Positions 7,023 to 15,814 are shown, numbered from the stretch's first letter. The stretch: DNA of 38,862 nt from CAYLLD01 sp964425135 (GCA_964425135.1 CAYRKW010000029.1:1-38862), one strand, 5' to 3'. The notes: a model not told the origin generated them from the letters alone. Numbers and translations: made by a program.

Positions 7023-8033
7023 TTACTGACAGGTCGCATTTTCCGAACCTGCGCAAAGCGCGTCTTTGGCAATCCAGCCTGCATCCAGAACAACGTCCAG
7101 ATTGTCAGCTGTGATTGGCACAGGCGCAAGGAAGATTGCGGACATTGTTGTGCCGCTTGGCGATGTCCACTCAATGGCATCGCTGACCTCTTCGCCGCTC
7201 GCAAGCGCAGCTGCGATATTGCCGGCTTTCTTGCCAAGCTCGCGTGCATCTTTCCAAACCGAAACAGTTTGCGTGCCGATGGCAACACGGTTCAGCGCGG
7301 CATGGTCACCGTCCTGACCGGAGACAGGAATGCCTTCCATGCCCTGAGCCGTCAGCGCAGCAACAACACCGCCAGCAGTCCCGTCATTGGACGCAACAAC
7401 AGCATCAACCTTGTTGTCATTGGCTGTCAGGATCTGCTCCATATTGCGCTGTGCGTTCGCTGGAACCCAGCCGTCGGTGTAGGCTTCACCAACGATGGTG
7501 ATCGCGCCGCTGTCGATGGCTTCCTGCAAGACCTCTTGCTGACCACCGCGCAGGAAATCTGCGTTGGGATCGGTCGGCGAGCCTTTGATCATCACGTAGT
7601 TGCCCTCTGGCTGAGCCGCCAGAACAGCGCGCGCCTGCATCCGGCCAACTTCGACATTATCAAAGGTCAGGTAGAACGCGCGCGGGTCTTCGATCAAACG
7701 GTCATAGGCGATCACAGGAATGCCTTCATCCGCCGCCGCTTGAACAGCAGGCCCAATTGAGGAGGCGTCTTGCGCCAGAATGATCAGGGCGTTTGCACCC
7801 TGCGCGATCAACGCTTCGACATCCGCAAGCTGCTTGCCCGACGACGATTGTGCATCGGCAGAGATGTAGCCCATGCCAGCAGCTTCCAGCGCGGATTTGA
7901 TCGCAGCTTCGTCTGTTTTCCAGCGCTCTTCCTGAAAATTAGACCAGCTCACGCCGACCGTCATGTCCTGAGCATAGGCCGACACAGCGGTCATCATACC
8001 AAGCGCGGCAGCTGCAAGAGTAAATTTTTTCAT
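7023..8033 (-). CDS. xylF: D-xylose-binding periplasmic protein XylF
   Basis: Periplasmic type I sugar-binding protein of 336 residues. Residues 1-22 form a Sec signal peptide (MKKFTLAAAALGMMTAVSAYA, cleavage before QDM). The mature protein shows XylF-like regions: VGVSWSNFQEERWKTDEAA, YDRLIEDPRAFYLTFDN, VKGSPTDPNA-like IKGSPTDPNADF, AVVASNDGTAGG and VSGQDGD. A strong ribosome-binding site, AGGGAGA, precedes the ATG. It is the first gene of xylFHG, transcribed away from xylR, with a perfect palindrome in the shared intergenic region. Confidence 0.93.
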   Translation of the reverse strand: MKKFTLAAAALGMMTAVSAYAQDMTVGVSWSNFQEERWKTDEAAIKSALEAAGMGYISADAQSSSGKQLADVEALIAQGANALIILAQDASSIGPAVQAAADEGIPVIAYDRLIEDPRAFYLTFDNVEVGRMQARAVLAAQPEGNYVMIKGSPTDPNADFLRGGQQEVLQEAIDSGAITIVGEAYTDGWVPANAQRNMEQILTANDNKVDAVVASNDGTAGGVVAALTAQGMEGIPVSGQDGDHAALNRVAIGTQTVSVWKDARELGKKAGNIAAALASGEEVSDAIEWTSPSGTTMSAIFLAPVPITADNLDVVLDAGWIAKDALCAGSENATCQ

Positions 8034-8098
8034 CGTGATCTCCCTAGGTTTATTGAAACTTATAAGTGGGCTCTTTGTCCTCGTGTGGGACTCCGTAC

Positions 8099-8129
8099 CA
8101 TATTTAATTTTGATTGGTAATTAAATATG
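8099..8129. promoter_or_regulatory. Perfect 11-bp inverted repeat between xylF and xylR, candidate XylR operator
   Basis: CATATTTAATT (8099-8109) and AATTAAATATG (8119-8129) are exact reverse complements around a 9-nt spacer. The element is very AT-rich in a GC-rich genome and lies in the divergent xylF/xylR intergenic region, 65 nt before xylF. ROK repressors bind AT-rich palindromes of this size, so it is the best candidate for XylR control of xylFHG. Confidence 0.7.
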
Positions 8130-8193
8130 TAGTTTTTTCATCGGAACCGCGCAGATACCATAACACTCGTTTTGGCTCGCGCGGAAGTTGCGG

Positions 8194-8218
8194 TAATTTG
8201 CTTTGATCTGTGAAATTA
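8194..8218. promoter_or_regulatory. Second, shorter AT-rich inverted repeat before xylR
   Basis: TAATTT (8194-8199) and AAATTA (8213-8218) form an inverted repeat with a 13-nt spacer, 33 nt before the xylR start. It shares a TTTGAT segment with the spacer of the larger palindrome at 8099-8129. It could serve autoregulation of xylR, but six-base arms in AT-rich DNA can arise by chance. Confidence 0.3.
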
Positions 8219-8250
8219 ACTACGCCAAAGTGATCGAGGACAGAGACATC

Positions 8251-9456
8251 ATGATGACAGATCCAAAGATAAACAGCCGCCGCATCATTCTCGACACCAT
8301 CCGCCGTTCCGCACCGATCGCCCGCATCGATCTGGCGCGCGCGACCGACATATCACAGGCCACAGTGACAACAATCACCTCCGATCTTATCCGGCAGGGC
8401 CTCATACGGGAAGTCACCCGCGAGGAAGAACCAGGCCAGGCAAAGCGTGGCCGACCGCGCATTGATCTGATGCTGCGCGGCGATGCGTATTTGATGGCGG
8501 GGCTTAAGGTCTCCGGCGCGGCGATCTCTGTAGTTCTCGTCGATTTCGAATGCGCGGTGATTTGTGAGCATAAATATGTCGGGCAAACCAAGATGGCTCA
8601 CGTCGAGCAAATGCTGGATGAGATTTCCAATGCCCTGCACGAGACTTGCCAAAGCGCTGGCGTTGTGTTCGACGATATTTCCGCAATTGGCGTCGGCATA
8701 GCGGGTATGGTCAACGCAGAGCGCGGCTTTGTGCATTGGTCCCCGCTCTTTGCCGAACGTAATCTTGAGTTTGGTCCGATGCTGAGCGATCTGCTGGGCA
8801 AGCCGGTGTTTCTCGACAATGACGCCAATCTCGTCGCGATGGCCGAACAGTATTTAGGACTTGGCCGCGATGTCAGCAACTTCATCGTCGTGACCATCGA
8901 GCACGGCGTTGGCATGGGTATCGTCATCAATGACCGCATTTATCGCGGCGTGCGGGGATGCGGCGCGGAATTTGGCCACACTAAAGTGCAGCTCGACGGC
9001 GCTTTGTGCCGTTGCGGTCAACGCGGCTGCCTGGAGGCTTATGTTGCCGATTATGCGCTTTTGCGCGAGGCCTCGTTTGGCACCGGACATTCCAGTGAGC
9101 CGCCGGCCGAAAATCGCATCAAGGATCTGCTCGATGCAGCCCGCGCGAATGACCCAACGGCGGCAAGTATTGTCAACCGCTCCAGCCGCATGTTCGCGAT
9201 GGGTCTGTCCAATTTGGTCAATATATTTGATCCTGAACTCATCATCCTGTCTGGCGAGCGGATGCAGTTTGACCATCTTTATGCCGAAGATGTTATGGCC
9301 TCGATCAAGGATCAAATTGTTCAGGTCGATGCCCAACCGCCTGAGATCGTCATCCACAAGTGGGGTGACTTCATGTGGGCACGCGGCGCGGCGGCCTTTG
9401 CGCTTGGCGGCGTTGCCGATCTTGCCCTGAGCGAAAGCCCCGATCGTGCGGCTTAA
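8251..9456 (+). CDS. xylR: ROK-family xylose repressor XylR
   Basis: A 401-residue transcriptional repressor of the ROK family. The start is taken at ATG 8251, with GAGGA 11 nt upstream; an in-frame TTG at 8203 is less likely. The N-terminus is a winged helix (IARIDLARATDISQATVTTI as the HTH, then RGRPRIDL). The ROK domain follows, with DNDAN around residue 189 and the zinc motif H243 then C253, C255 and C260 (CRCGQRGC). Xylose or a derivative would release it from DNA. It is divergent from xylFHG and separated from xylBA by two genes, matching a local regulator. The next gene overlaps it by 11 nt. Confidence 0.88.
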   Translation: MMTDPKINSRRIILDTIRRSAPIARIDLARATDISQATVTTITSDLIRQGLIREVTREEEPGQAKRGRPRIDLMLRGDAYLMAGLKVSGAAISVVLVDFECAVICEHKYVGQTKMAHVEQMLDEISNALHETCQSAGVVFDDISAIGVGIAGMVNAERGFVHWSPLFAERNLEFGPMLSDLLGKPVFLDNDANLVAMAEQYLGLGRDVSNFIVVTIEHGVGMGIVINDRIYRGVRGCGAEFGHTKVQLDGALCRCGQRGCLEAYVADYALLREASFGTGHSSEPPAENRIKDLLDAARANDPTAASIVNRSSRMFAMGLSNLVNIFDPELIILSGERMQFDHLYAEDVMASIKDQIVQVDAQPPEIVIHKWGDFMWARGAAAFALGGVADLALSESPDRAA

Positions 9457-10954
9457 ACTTCTGCTGTGCCTCATGGCAGCTCCTGCCTGTGCACAAGAGT
9501 TCACGCCGGTTCAGATCGCACCCCATGTGTATGAGGGCGGCTGGGAGCATTTCGTTGGCGGCGGTCTGGCCGCCTTCGACTGCAATGGCGATAACCGGCC
9601 CGAGCTATACGCAGCAGGTGGCACTGCCCCGTCCAAACTGTTTCGCAATATCAGCGAGACGGACGTCGCGTTCACGGCGCAAACACCAGACGCGCTCTCG
9701 CTCACAGGCGTCGCCGGCGCCTATCCAATAGACTTTGACAGCGACGGCATCACCGACCTCGCAATTCTGCGGGTCGGTGCAAATATGCTGATGCGCGGCG
9801 GACCCGATTGCACCTTTGAGCGCTATGACATGGTATTTGACGACCATTGGACCACGGCTTTTTCCGCTACATGGGAGGACGGACAGGACTGGCCGACACT
9901 CGCGTTCGGCAACTACGTGAACCGCGAAGATCCGAACGGCCCGTTTGAGGCTTGTGCCACCCATGAGCTCTATCGCCCGCAAGCAAACGGCTATGGCGCA
10001 CCCATTATTCTAACGCCGGGATACTGTGCGCTCTCCATGCTCTTTAGTGACTGGTCACGCAATGGGCGACAAGATCTGCGCATCTCCAACGACCGACATT
10101 ACTACGTGCGCGGCGGTCAGGAGCAGCTTTGGGCGATGGAAACCGAACCCCGGCTCTACACACTGGCCGAAGGATGGATAAAGCACGAGCTTTGGGGCAT
10201 GGGCATCGCCAGCCGTGATATGAACGGCGACGGTCTGCCGGATGTCTACCTCACTTCCATGGGCGATCAACGCTTCCAGCTGCGCGATGGCGAGGGGCCT
10301 CGGTTTACCGACGCAGCGCATGAAAACGGCATCACCGCCCATCGTCCCTATACAGGCGGCGATGGGCGCCCTTCGACGGGCTGGCATGCGGTGTTCGGAG
10401 ACGTGCAAAACGATGGTCTCGACGATCTTTTCGTAAGCAAGGGCAATGTCGAGCAAATGCCCGGCTCAGCATTCGACGATCCGAACAACCTGCTGATCCA
10501 GACTGCGAACGGTTTTGTCGAGCGCGGCGATGCAGCGGGGGTTGCTACTCTAGCGCGGAGTCGCGGCGCGGTGCTCTCAGATTTCAATCTCGACGGCCTG
10601 CTGGATCTGGCGATCATCAACCGGCGCGCGCCGATGGAGCTTTACCAAAACACCACGCCCGATACTGGCCGATATCTGGGTGTGTCTCTGTCGCAAACCG
10701 CGCCGAACACCAACGCTGTGGGTGCCTGGATCGAACTGCGTGCTGGTACGCGTGTCATTGCGCGTGAGGTCACGATAGGCGGTGGTCATGCGGGCGGCAC
10801 GCTCGGGCCAGAGCACTTTGGCTTGGGTGATCGAACGCAGGTTGAGATGCGCATAATCTGGCCGGATCAAAGTACCAGCGACTGGGTTCAAGTCGAGACC
10901 AATCGCTACATCACCGCGCAGCGCGACGGCGATGATCTATTGATCGACTTCTAA
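9446..10954 (+). CDS. Secreted FG-GAP/VCBS-repeat protein with ASPIC/UnbV C-terminal domain (CRTAC1-like)
   Basis: A 502-residue exported protein starting at GTG 9446, which overlaps xylR by 11 nt. This start is needed to give the signal peptide MRLKLLLCLMAAPACA, cleaved before QEF. Calcium-binding FG-GAP loops of the type DxNxDGxxD are visible: DFDSDGITDLAIL, DMNGDGLPDVYLT, DVQNDGLDDLFVS and DFNLDGLLDLAII. These suggest a beta-propeller. The C-terminus (NAVGAWIELRAGTRVIAREV, GGGHAGG, HFGLGDR, IIWPDQST) is a typical ASPIC/UnbV domain. Its 3' end overlaps the convergent di-heme peroxidase gene by 18 nt. The role is unknown; coupling to xylR suggests coexpression with the xylose locus. Confidence 0.85.
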   Translation: MRLKLLLCLMAAPACAQEFTPVQIAPHVYEGGWEHFVGGGLAAFDCNGDNRPELYAAGGTAPSKLFRNISETDVAFTAQTPDALSLTGVAGAYPIDFDSDGITDLAILRVGANMLMRGGPDCTFERYDMVFDDHWTTAFSATWEDGQDWPTLAFGNYVNREDPNGPFEACATHELYRPQANGYGAPIILTPGYCALSMLFSDWSRNGRQDLRISNDRHYYVRGGQEQLWAMETEPRLYTLAEGWIKHELWGMGIASRDMNGDGLPDVYLTSMGDQRFQLRDGEGPRFTDAAHENGITAHRPYTGGDGRPSTGWHAVFGDVQNDGLDDLFVSKGNVEQMPGSAFDDPNNLLIQTANGFVERGDAAGVATLARSRGAVLSDFNLDGLLDLAIINRRAPMELYQNTTPDTGRYLGVSLSQTAPNTNAVGAWIELRAGTRVIAREVTIGGGHAGGTLGPEHFGLGDRTQVEMRIIWPDQSTSDWVQVETNRYITAQRDGDDLLIDF

Positions 10955-12247
10955 TCCGCTCGGAACGCTTTTCGGCACTCCCCGCCCCTGTGCCACGAAC
11001 CGCGTGTCCGTCAGTGCGCCAAGAAACGACAAAATCGCATCAACTTCCGCATCGCTCAGCGCAATCGGCTCCAGCTCATTCGCCGCCGCGATAGCTTCCT
11101 GCTCCGCTGCGTTCTGCCGGACCCAATCATCCTGCGCACTCGCCAGTTCCGGCAGCACCGCCTTGTCGATCGTATATCGCTCCAGCGCACCAATCGGATC
11201 AAGATGATGCACCACCGCATCGCGCAAATCACCGTAAGCACCCGAATGACCATAAGGCGCCGTGAGCGTGACATTGCGCAGAGAGGGCGTGCGAAACGCA
11301 TAGGAATCCGCCGGATCTCCCGTCACTCGCATCCGGCCCATGTCACGCTGATGGCTCTCAAACCGCGCCGCCTTGCCCGGCCCGATTTGCGGCATGGCGA
11401 TGGCGTGGAATGCGTGATCGGTTTGAAAAAGTCCCGTGTGGCAGTCCGAACAACCGGCCTTGCCATAGAACAACCCCATCCCCTCCGCCTCATCCGACGA
11501 CAAGGCGATGTCACCGCGCAGATAGCGATCAAAACGGCTGTCATCTGCCCGCCACTCATCCGCGATAAACGCCGCTATCGCATCGGAGATATGGATAAAA
11601 CTGACCGGCGCATCCGTCCCGATGACGTCATCAAACATCGCGCGATAGTCCGGCACCGCCTCAACCCGCTGCGCGATGATATCCCAGGCACCGCCCTCGC
11701 TCGATAAAAATCCCTGCCGCACCGCCTGCGCCACGTCGTTTTCGCTGTAATGCCCCGCCATTTCGTCCGGCGACAGAACCGGAAACATGGATTGCGCCGA
11801 CAGGGGAGAGGCGAAACCGTTCGCCATATCCTCGCCCAAAGGTGTACGAATGCCGCCCGGCTTATCCGGGTCCACCTCAAGCCGACCATCGTGGAAGAAA
11901 ACCGTAAACTCGCGCGCACCCAGATTAAAGAGCCCCGGCGCATTTCGCGGGATACGTTGCTCGGGGATATTGCCCGCATCCACCCGCCGATCCGGCCCAA
12001 GCCCTAAACCGCCATCCCCTAAGCCAAGCGAAACCCCATCGCCCGTCCCAAAGCGCGGATGATGGCAGGTCGCGCAGGATACATCACGGCTTCCCGACAG
12101 GATCGGATCGTAGAAGAGAAGATGACCGAGCGCGACTTGTGCTGGATCAAAGCTGGCAAACTCCGCCTCTGGCGCGGGCAATTCGCCCTGCGCAGCCGCC
12201 ACAAAAGGGAGCGCGGCAACAAGCAGGATCGCAGCACCCCGCCACAT
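10937..12247 (-). CDS. Periplasmic di-heme cytochrome c peroxidase / MauG-like protein
   Basis: A 436-residue exported protein with signal peptide MWRGAAILLVAALPFVAAA and two c-type haem motifs, CATCH at residues 58-62 and CSDCH at 266-270. The spacing and the flanking LLFYDPILSG and FRTPSLRNVTLTAPYGHSG match the CcpA/MauG family. Such proteins reduce peroxide or use high-valent haem to oxidise partner proteins. The ATG at 12247 overlaps the xylA stop by one base (TGATG); a GTG one codon earlier is also possible. It is therefore the third gene of xylB-xylA, an unusual place for a peroxidase. Its 3' end overlaps the convergent CRTAC1-like gene. Confidence 0.85.
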   Translation of the reverse strand: MWRGAAILLVAALPFVAAAQGELPAPEAEFASFDPAQVALGHLLFYDPILSGSRDVSCATCHHPRFGTGDGVSLGLGDGGLGLGPDRRVDAGNIPEQRIPRNAPGLFNLGAREFTVFFHDGRLEVDPDKPGGIRTPLGEDMANGFASPLSAQSMFPVLSPDEMAGHYSENDVAQAVRQGFLSSEGGAWDIIAQRVEAVPDYRAMFDDVIGTDAPVSFIHISDAIAAFIADEWRADDSRFDRYLRGDIALSSDEAEGMGLFYGKAGCSDCHTGLFQTDHAFHAIAMPQIGPGKAARFESHQRDMGRMRVTGDPADSYAFRTPSLRNVTLTAPYGHSGAYGDLRDAVVHHLDPIGALERYTIDKAVLPELASAQDDWVRQNAAEQEAIAAANELEPIALSDAEVDAILSFLGALTDTRFVAQGRGVPKSVPSGLEVDQ

Positions 12248-13554
12248 CACACGAATCTGTTGATGTAATTCTCCAGCATCTCCTGCCGACCAGAGCGCGG
12301 CTGCGGATTGATGTCTTCATCCAGAACCTTCGCCGCAAGACTTGCCAGATCACTCTCCAGCATCGCCTTGCCGCCCGAGCTATCCCAACCGGCGTATCGT
12401 TCCGCCAGAGCACTTTGCAAACCGCCATCCTCCAGCATCGCATGCGCCGCCTTCATTCCGCGCGCACAAACATCCATGCCGCCAATATGGCTCGCAATCA
12501 GATCTTGCGGATCGAGCGATTGACGCCGCAGCTTGGCGTCGAAGTTCGTGCCTCCCGTGGTGAAGCCGCCATCTTTCAGGATGTGATAATACGCCAACGC
12601 CACTTCCGGCACATTGTTGGGGAACTGATCCGTATCCCAACCCGATTGGTAATCGTTCCGGTTCATATCGATCGAGCCCAAAACGCCCAGCGCCGCCGCC
12701 GTTGCAATCTCATGCTCGAAACTGTGACCTGCCAGGATCGCATGTCCCTGCTCCAGATTGAGCTTCACCTCATTCTCAAGCCCGTATTTTTGCAAGAACC
12801 CAAAGCAGGTCGCCGCATCATAGTCATATTGGTGCTTGGATGGCTCCTGCGGCTTGGGCTCCACAAGGATCGTGCCTTTGAAGCCGATCTTGTGCTTGTA
12901 CTCGACCACCATATTGAGGAACCGGCCCATCTGGTCCAATTCGCGCCCCATATCCGTGTTGATGAGCGTCTCATACCCTTCGCGCCCCCCCCACAGGACG
13001 TAATTCTCGCCGCCCAACTTTTGGGTCGCATCCATGCAGGATTTCACCGTTGCTGCCGCGAAGGCAAAGACCTCCGGGTCAGGATTGGTCGAGGCGCCGG
13101 ACATATAGCGGCGGTGGCTAAACATATTGGCGGTGCCCCATAAGAGCTTGGTGCCGACCTCTTCCATCTTGCCCGCGAAATAGTCGGTCATCTCTTCGAG
13201 CCGCGCGGTGTTCTCCGCAAAATTCGCGCCTTCGGGCCGCACATCCGCATCATGGAAACAGAAATAGGGCACGCCAAGGATACGGAACATCTCGAACGCG
13301 ACCTCCGCCTTTTTCTTGGCGGTTTCCATGCTGTCCTGCGGATACCACGGACGCTCAAACGTCTGCCCGCCAAACGGATCGCCGCCTTCCCAGGCAAAAC
13401 TGTGCCAATAGGCGACGGAAAACCGCAAATGATCCTCCATCCGTTTACCGCCAAGCTGCTCGTCCGGGTTGTAATGGTGGAAGGCCATAGGATCATCGCT
13501 GTCCGAACCGCGATAGGTGACGGGCGCGATATCTTTGAAAAAATCTGTGCTCAT
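12247..13554 (-). CDS. xylA: Xylose isomerase
   Basis: Converts D-xylose to D-xylulose in the cytoplasm. The 435-residue length is right for the class II enzyme. Family motifs are present: YFCFHDADVRPEG with the catalytic His, VLWGGREGYETL, LVEPKPQEPSKHQYDYD with a metal-binding Glu, and GHSFEHE followed by WDTDQFP for the second metal site. The region NLEQGHAILAGHSF and GSIDMNRNDYQSGWD differ slightly from E. coli (ANHATLAGH, GSVDANRGD), as expected of an alphaproteobacterial branch. The ATG overlaps the xylB stop (ATGA) and the stop overlaps the peroxidase start. Confidence 0.96.
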   Translation of the reverse strand: MSTDFFKDIAPVTYRGSDSDDPMAFHHYNPDEQLGGKRMEDHLRFSVAYWHSFAWEGGDPFGGQTFERPWYPQDSMETAKKKAEVAFEMFRILGVPYFCFHDADVRPEGANFAENTARLEEMTDYFAGKMEEVGTKLLWGTANMFSHRRYMSGASTNPDPEVFAFAAATVKSCMDATQKLGGENYVLWGGREGYETLINTDMGRELDQMGRFLNMVVEYKHKIGFKGTILVEPKPQEPSKHQYDYDAATCFGFLQKYGLENEVKLNLEQGHAILAGHSFEHEIATAAALGVLGSIDMNRNDYQSGWDTDQFPNNVPEVALAYYHILKDGGFTTGGTNFDAKLRRQSLDPQDLIASHIGGMDVCARGMKAAHAMLEDGGLQSALAERYAGWDSSGGKAMLESDLASLAAKVLDEDINPQPRSGRQEMLENYINRFV

Positions 13555-15014
13555 AGCAGGGCTTTCATAGCTGGATAAAGACGTTTGTAGGACTGATACC
13601 CCTCCTCAAACGCCTCGGTAAGCGCCGGGTTTGGCGCGATGGTGTGTGCAATCGGTGGCGGGGTCATGATACTTTCAGGGTCGGTATTGGTCACAGCGCA
13701 TATCGCAAGCCGTGCTGCGCCCAGCGCTGCGCCAAACTCGCCTGATTGCGGCAGGGCCAACGGCAGGTTCAGCACCGTCGCAACCATCTCGACCCAAAGC
13801 CGCGATCCGGTGCCGCCGCCGAGCGCAAGAACCTCGGACAGCTCGGTGCCAGTAGATTTCAGCGCTTCAAGACTGTCCCGAAGCGCATAGGCAACACCCT
13901 CCAGCACCGCGCGTGTCATATCTTCGGTCGATGTGTTGACGTCGATCCCGATAAAGCTGCCCCGGATGTGACTGTCGTTATGCGGCGTCCGCTCGCCTGA
14001 CAGATACGGCAAGAATTGCAATGGTCCGGGCGCTTGCAAAGCCTCGCCGAGCGATCCGGTCAGATCAGAAGGAGATTTGCCGGTCACAGACGAAAGCCAG
14101 TTCAGGCAATCTGTCGCCGCCAGGATAACGCCCATCTGATACCAACGATCCGGCACAGCGTGGCAAAACGTGTGAACCGCTGATGCAGGCTTTGGCGCAT
14201 AGCTGTCTTTGGCGGCCAGCAGCACACCCGATGTGCCCAGCGAGACAAACCCTTGCCCCTCACGCAGAACACCAGCACCGCAAGCCGCAGCTGCGTTGTC
14301 GCCCGCGCCGCCCGCAACCTGCACCGCCGGATCAACGCCCCAACGCTCCGCCAGCTCAGCCCGCAAAGTTCCGGCAGTTTGCGTGCCTTCCACAAGGCGC
14401 GGCATCTGCGCGTGCGTCATGCCGCCTGCCGCCAGAAGCGTCTCCGACCAATCCCGCGCGCCGACATCCAGCCAGGACGTGCCAGCGCTGTCGGACATAT
14501 CCGCAACATGGTCGCCCGTCAGATAATGGCCAAGATAGGCGGCTGGCAGCAGCACTTTTGCAACCCGCGCAAACGCCTCCGGCTCGTGTTTTGCGACCCA
14601 CAGCAGTTTGGGCGCGGTGAAGCCGGGAAACACGATATTCCCGGACAACGCGCGCACCTGATCTGTCGCATCAAGTTGCGCCGCTTCCACGTGCGAGCGC
14701 GTGTCATTCCATAAGATACATGGGCGGATCACATCGTTGTTGGCATCCAGAAGAACCGCCCCATGCATATGGCCCGATATCCCAATCCCCGCCAGACTGC
14801 TCCAGGCATCAGTATTGCCTGCACGCAACTGCGCAGCGACCTGATCACAGGCATCGCGCCAATGGGCAGGGTCTTGTTCGGACCAGCCGCTATGGGGATG
14901 GGCCACGTCGTAATGTGCCTCAGCGCTCGCCAGCACTGCACCATCACCAGCGACAAGAAGACCGCGCAGGCCGGAGGTGCCAAGATCAAAGCCGAGATAG
15001 GTTGCAGACGTCAT
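13551..15014 (-). CDS. xylB: Xylulokinase
   Basis: FGGY-family kinase phosphorylating D-xylulose to xylulose-5-phosphate for the pentose phosphate pathway. The 487-residue protein begins YLGFDLGTSGLRGLL (phosphate-binding loop), has GISGHMHGAVLLDANNDVI and ILWNDTRS in the N-terminal lobe, and GGGTGSRLW in the C-terminal ATP-binding lobe. First gene of xylBA. No ribosome-binding site is visible before the ATG, and the promoter -10 lies only 7 nt upstream, so the mRNA is probably leaderless. An AT-rich inverted repeat overlaps this promoter, suggesting XylR repression. Confidence 0.94.
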   Translation of the reverse strand: MTSATYLGFDLGTSGLRGLLVAGDGAVLASAEAHYDVAHPHSGWSEQDPAHWRDACDQVAAQLRAGNTDAWSSLAGIGISGHMHGAVLLDANNDVIRPCILWNDTRSHVEAAQLDATDQVRALSGNIVFPGFTAPKLLWVAKHEPEAFARVAKVLLPAAYLGHYLTGDHVADMSDSAGTSWLDVGARDWSETLLAAGGMTHAQMPRLVEGTQTAGTLRAELAERWGVDPAVQVAGGAGDNAAAACGAGVLREGQGFVSLGTSGVLLAAKDSYAPKPASAVHTFCHAVPDRWYQMGVILAATDCLNWLSSVTGKSPSDLTGSLGEALQAPGPLQFLPYLSGERTPHNDSHIRGSFIGIDVNTSTEDMTRAVLEGVAYALRDSLEALKSTGTELSEVLALGGGTGSRLWVEMVATVLNLPLALPQSGEFGAALGAARLAICAVTNTDPESIMTPPPIAHTIAPNPALTEAFEEGYQSYKRLYPAMKALL

Positions 15015-15049
15015 AGAACTGACTAAACTTGTTTTAATTTAGTTGTCAA
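15015..15049 (-). promoter_or_regulatory. xylB promoter with overlapping inverted repeat; predicted leaderless start
   Basis: On the minus strand TTGACA (complement of 15044-15049) is followed after 16 nt by TTTAGT (complement of 15022-15027), then 7 nt to ATG 15014. The -35 is a perfect consensus and the -10 matches 4 of 6. Transcription would start at or within a base of the ATG. ACTAAA (15022-15027) and TTTAGT (15038-15043) form an inverted repeat with a 10-nt spacer, filling the promoter: a likely repressor site. Confidence 0.65.
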
Positions 15050-15059
15050 ATTATATCGC

Positions 15060-15803
15060 TTAACGCTCATCCTCAGAGAACGGCTTCAACCGCATCTTGA
15101 TAACGTGATCCTCCACCCCGTCCGACCCGTCGGGTCGTTTACCGCGATAGTAGGCTTTCTGCCACTTCTCCGCCGATGCCTCGCTATCGGGTTGTTTCAA
15201 ATCGCCCAGAAATTTTGACCGTGACGCCGCCCATTCGGCGTGATCCTTCGCCAAAACCGGATCGTCTGACATCGGAACAATCTCTGGCTCAAATGCCTCA
15301 AGCTGATTGCGCTTGACCGGATATACGCTGCAAAACACATCGCCCTTCTTGAATTCGACCCAGGTATCGGGACGGGTGAACTTCCAGTTCATCGTGAAGG
15401 AATACGGTGCCCAGTCCGTTTCGATAATCCCGGTCAACGGCGCGATTGCATCTTTGGGCGCGTTCACAGGACCGCTCGTGAGGATATTCCATCCCGGCTC
15501 AGTCTGAAAAACGCCGTGAATGTGAAACGTCAGAATACCGCTGCCAAACGCGCTCGTGACAATCGACGCCACCGATTGCTGATCTTCGGCAATAAACTGA
15601 ATGCCATTAAGTGCATTTGATCCGGTCCAGCGCGCCTTGAACCCATGGGTGAGATGAAACGACCAACCATGCGCATTCGCCACCACCAGCGGAAGGCATC
15701 GATACGCAAACGACTGACCCGTCGCATCCATCCAGTCACGCTTTGAGCTGTTGGGCCGCAAGTCAATCGCATGCGGGGCAGAGGTATGAAATTTGAGCTT
15801 CAT
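15060..15803 (-). CDS. DUF6065-like protein of unknown function
   Basis: A 247-residue soluble protein with no signal peptide or membrane segment. Visible conserved-looking stretches are YRCLPLVVANAHGWSFHL in the first quarter, FHIHGVFQTEPGWNILTSGPVN in the middle and a hydrophilic C-terminus. From memory it resembles the DUF6065 family; I am moderately sure of that and know no function. AAGGA lies 8 nt before the ATG. It follows the aldehyde dehydrogenase stop by 27 nt and is the last gene of the hexuronate operon by position. The xylB promoter begins only 10 nt after its stop. Confidence 0.7.
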   Translation of the reverse strand: MKLKFHTSAPHAIDLRPNSSKRDWMDATGQSFAYRCLPLVVANAHGWSFHLTHGFKARWTGSNALNGIQFIAEDQQSVASIVTSAFGSGILTFHIHGVFQTEPGWNILTSGPVNAPKDAIAPLTGIIETDWAPYSFTMNWKFTRPDTWVEFKKGDVFCSVYPVKRNQLEAFEPEIVPMSDDPVLAKDHAEWAASRSKFLGDLKQPDSEASAEKWQKAYYRGKRPDGSDGVEDHVIKMRLKPFSEDER

Positions 15804-15814
15804 AGCGAATTCCT

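Noticed and set aside
12139..13143. A 334-residue plus-strand frame over xylA
   Set aside because: It is antisense to xylose isomerase, whose identity is certain.
8099..15043. One common operator sequence for the xylF and xylB palindromes
   Set aside because: Both are AT-rich and share TTTA(A/G)TT-like half-sites, but the half-sites face inward in one and outward in the other. A single consensus cannot be claimed by eye.
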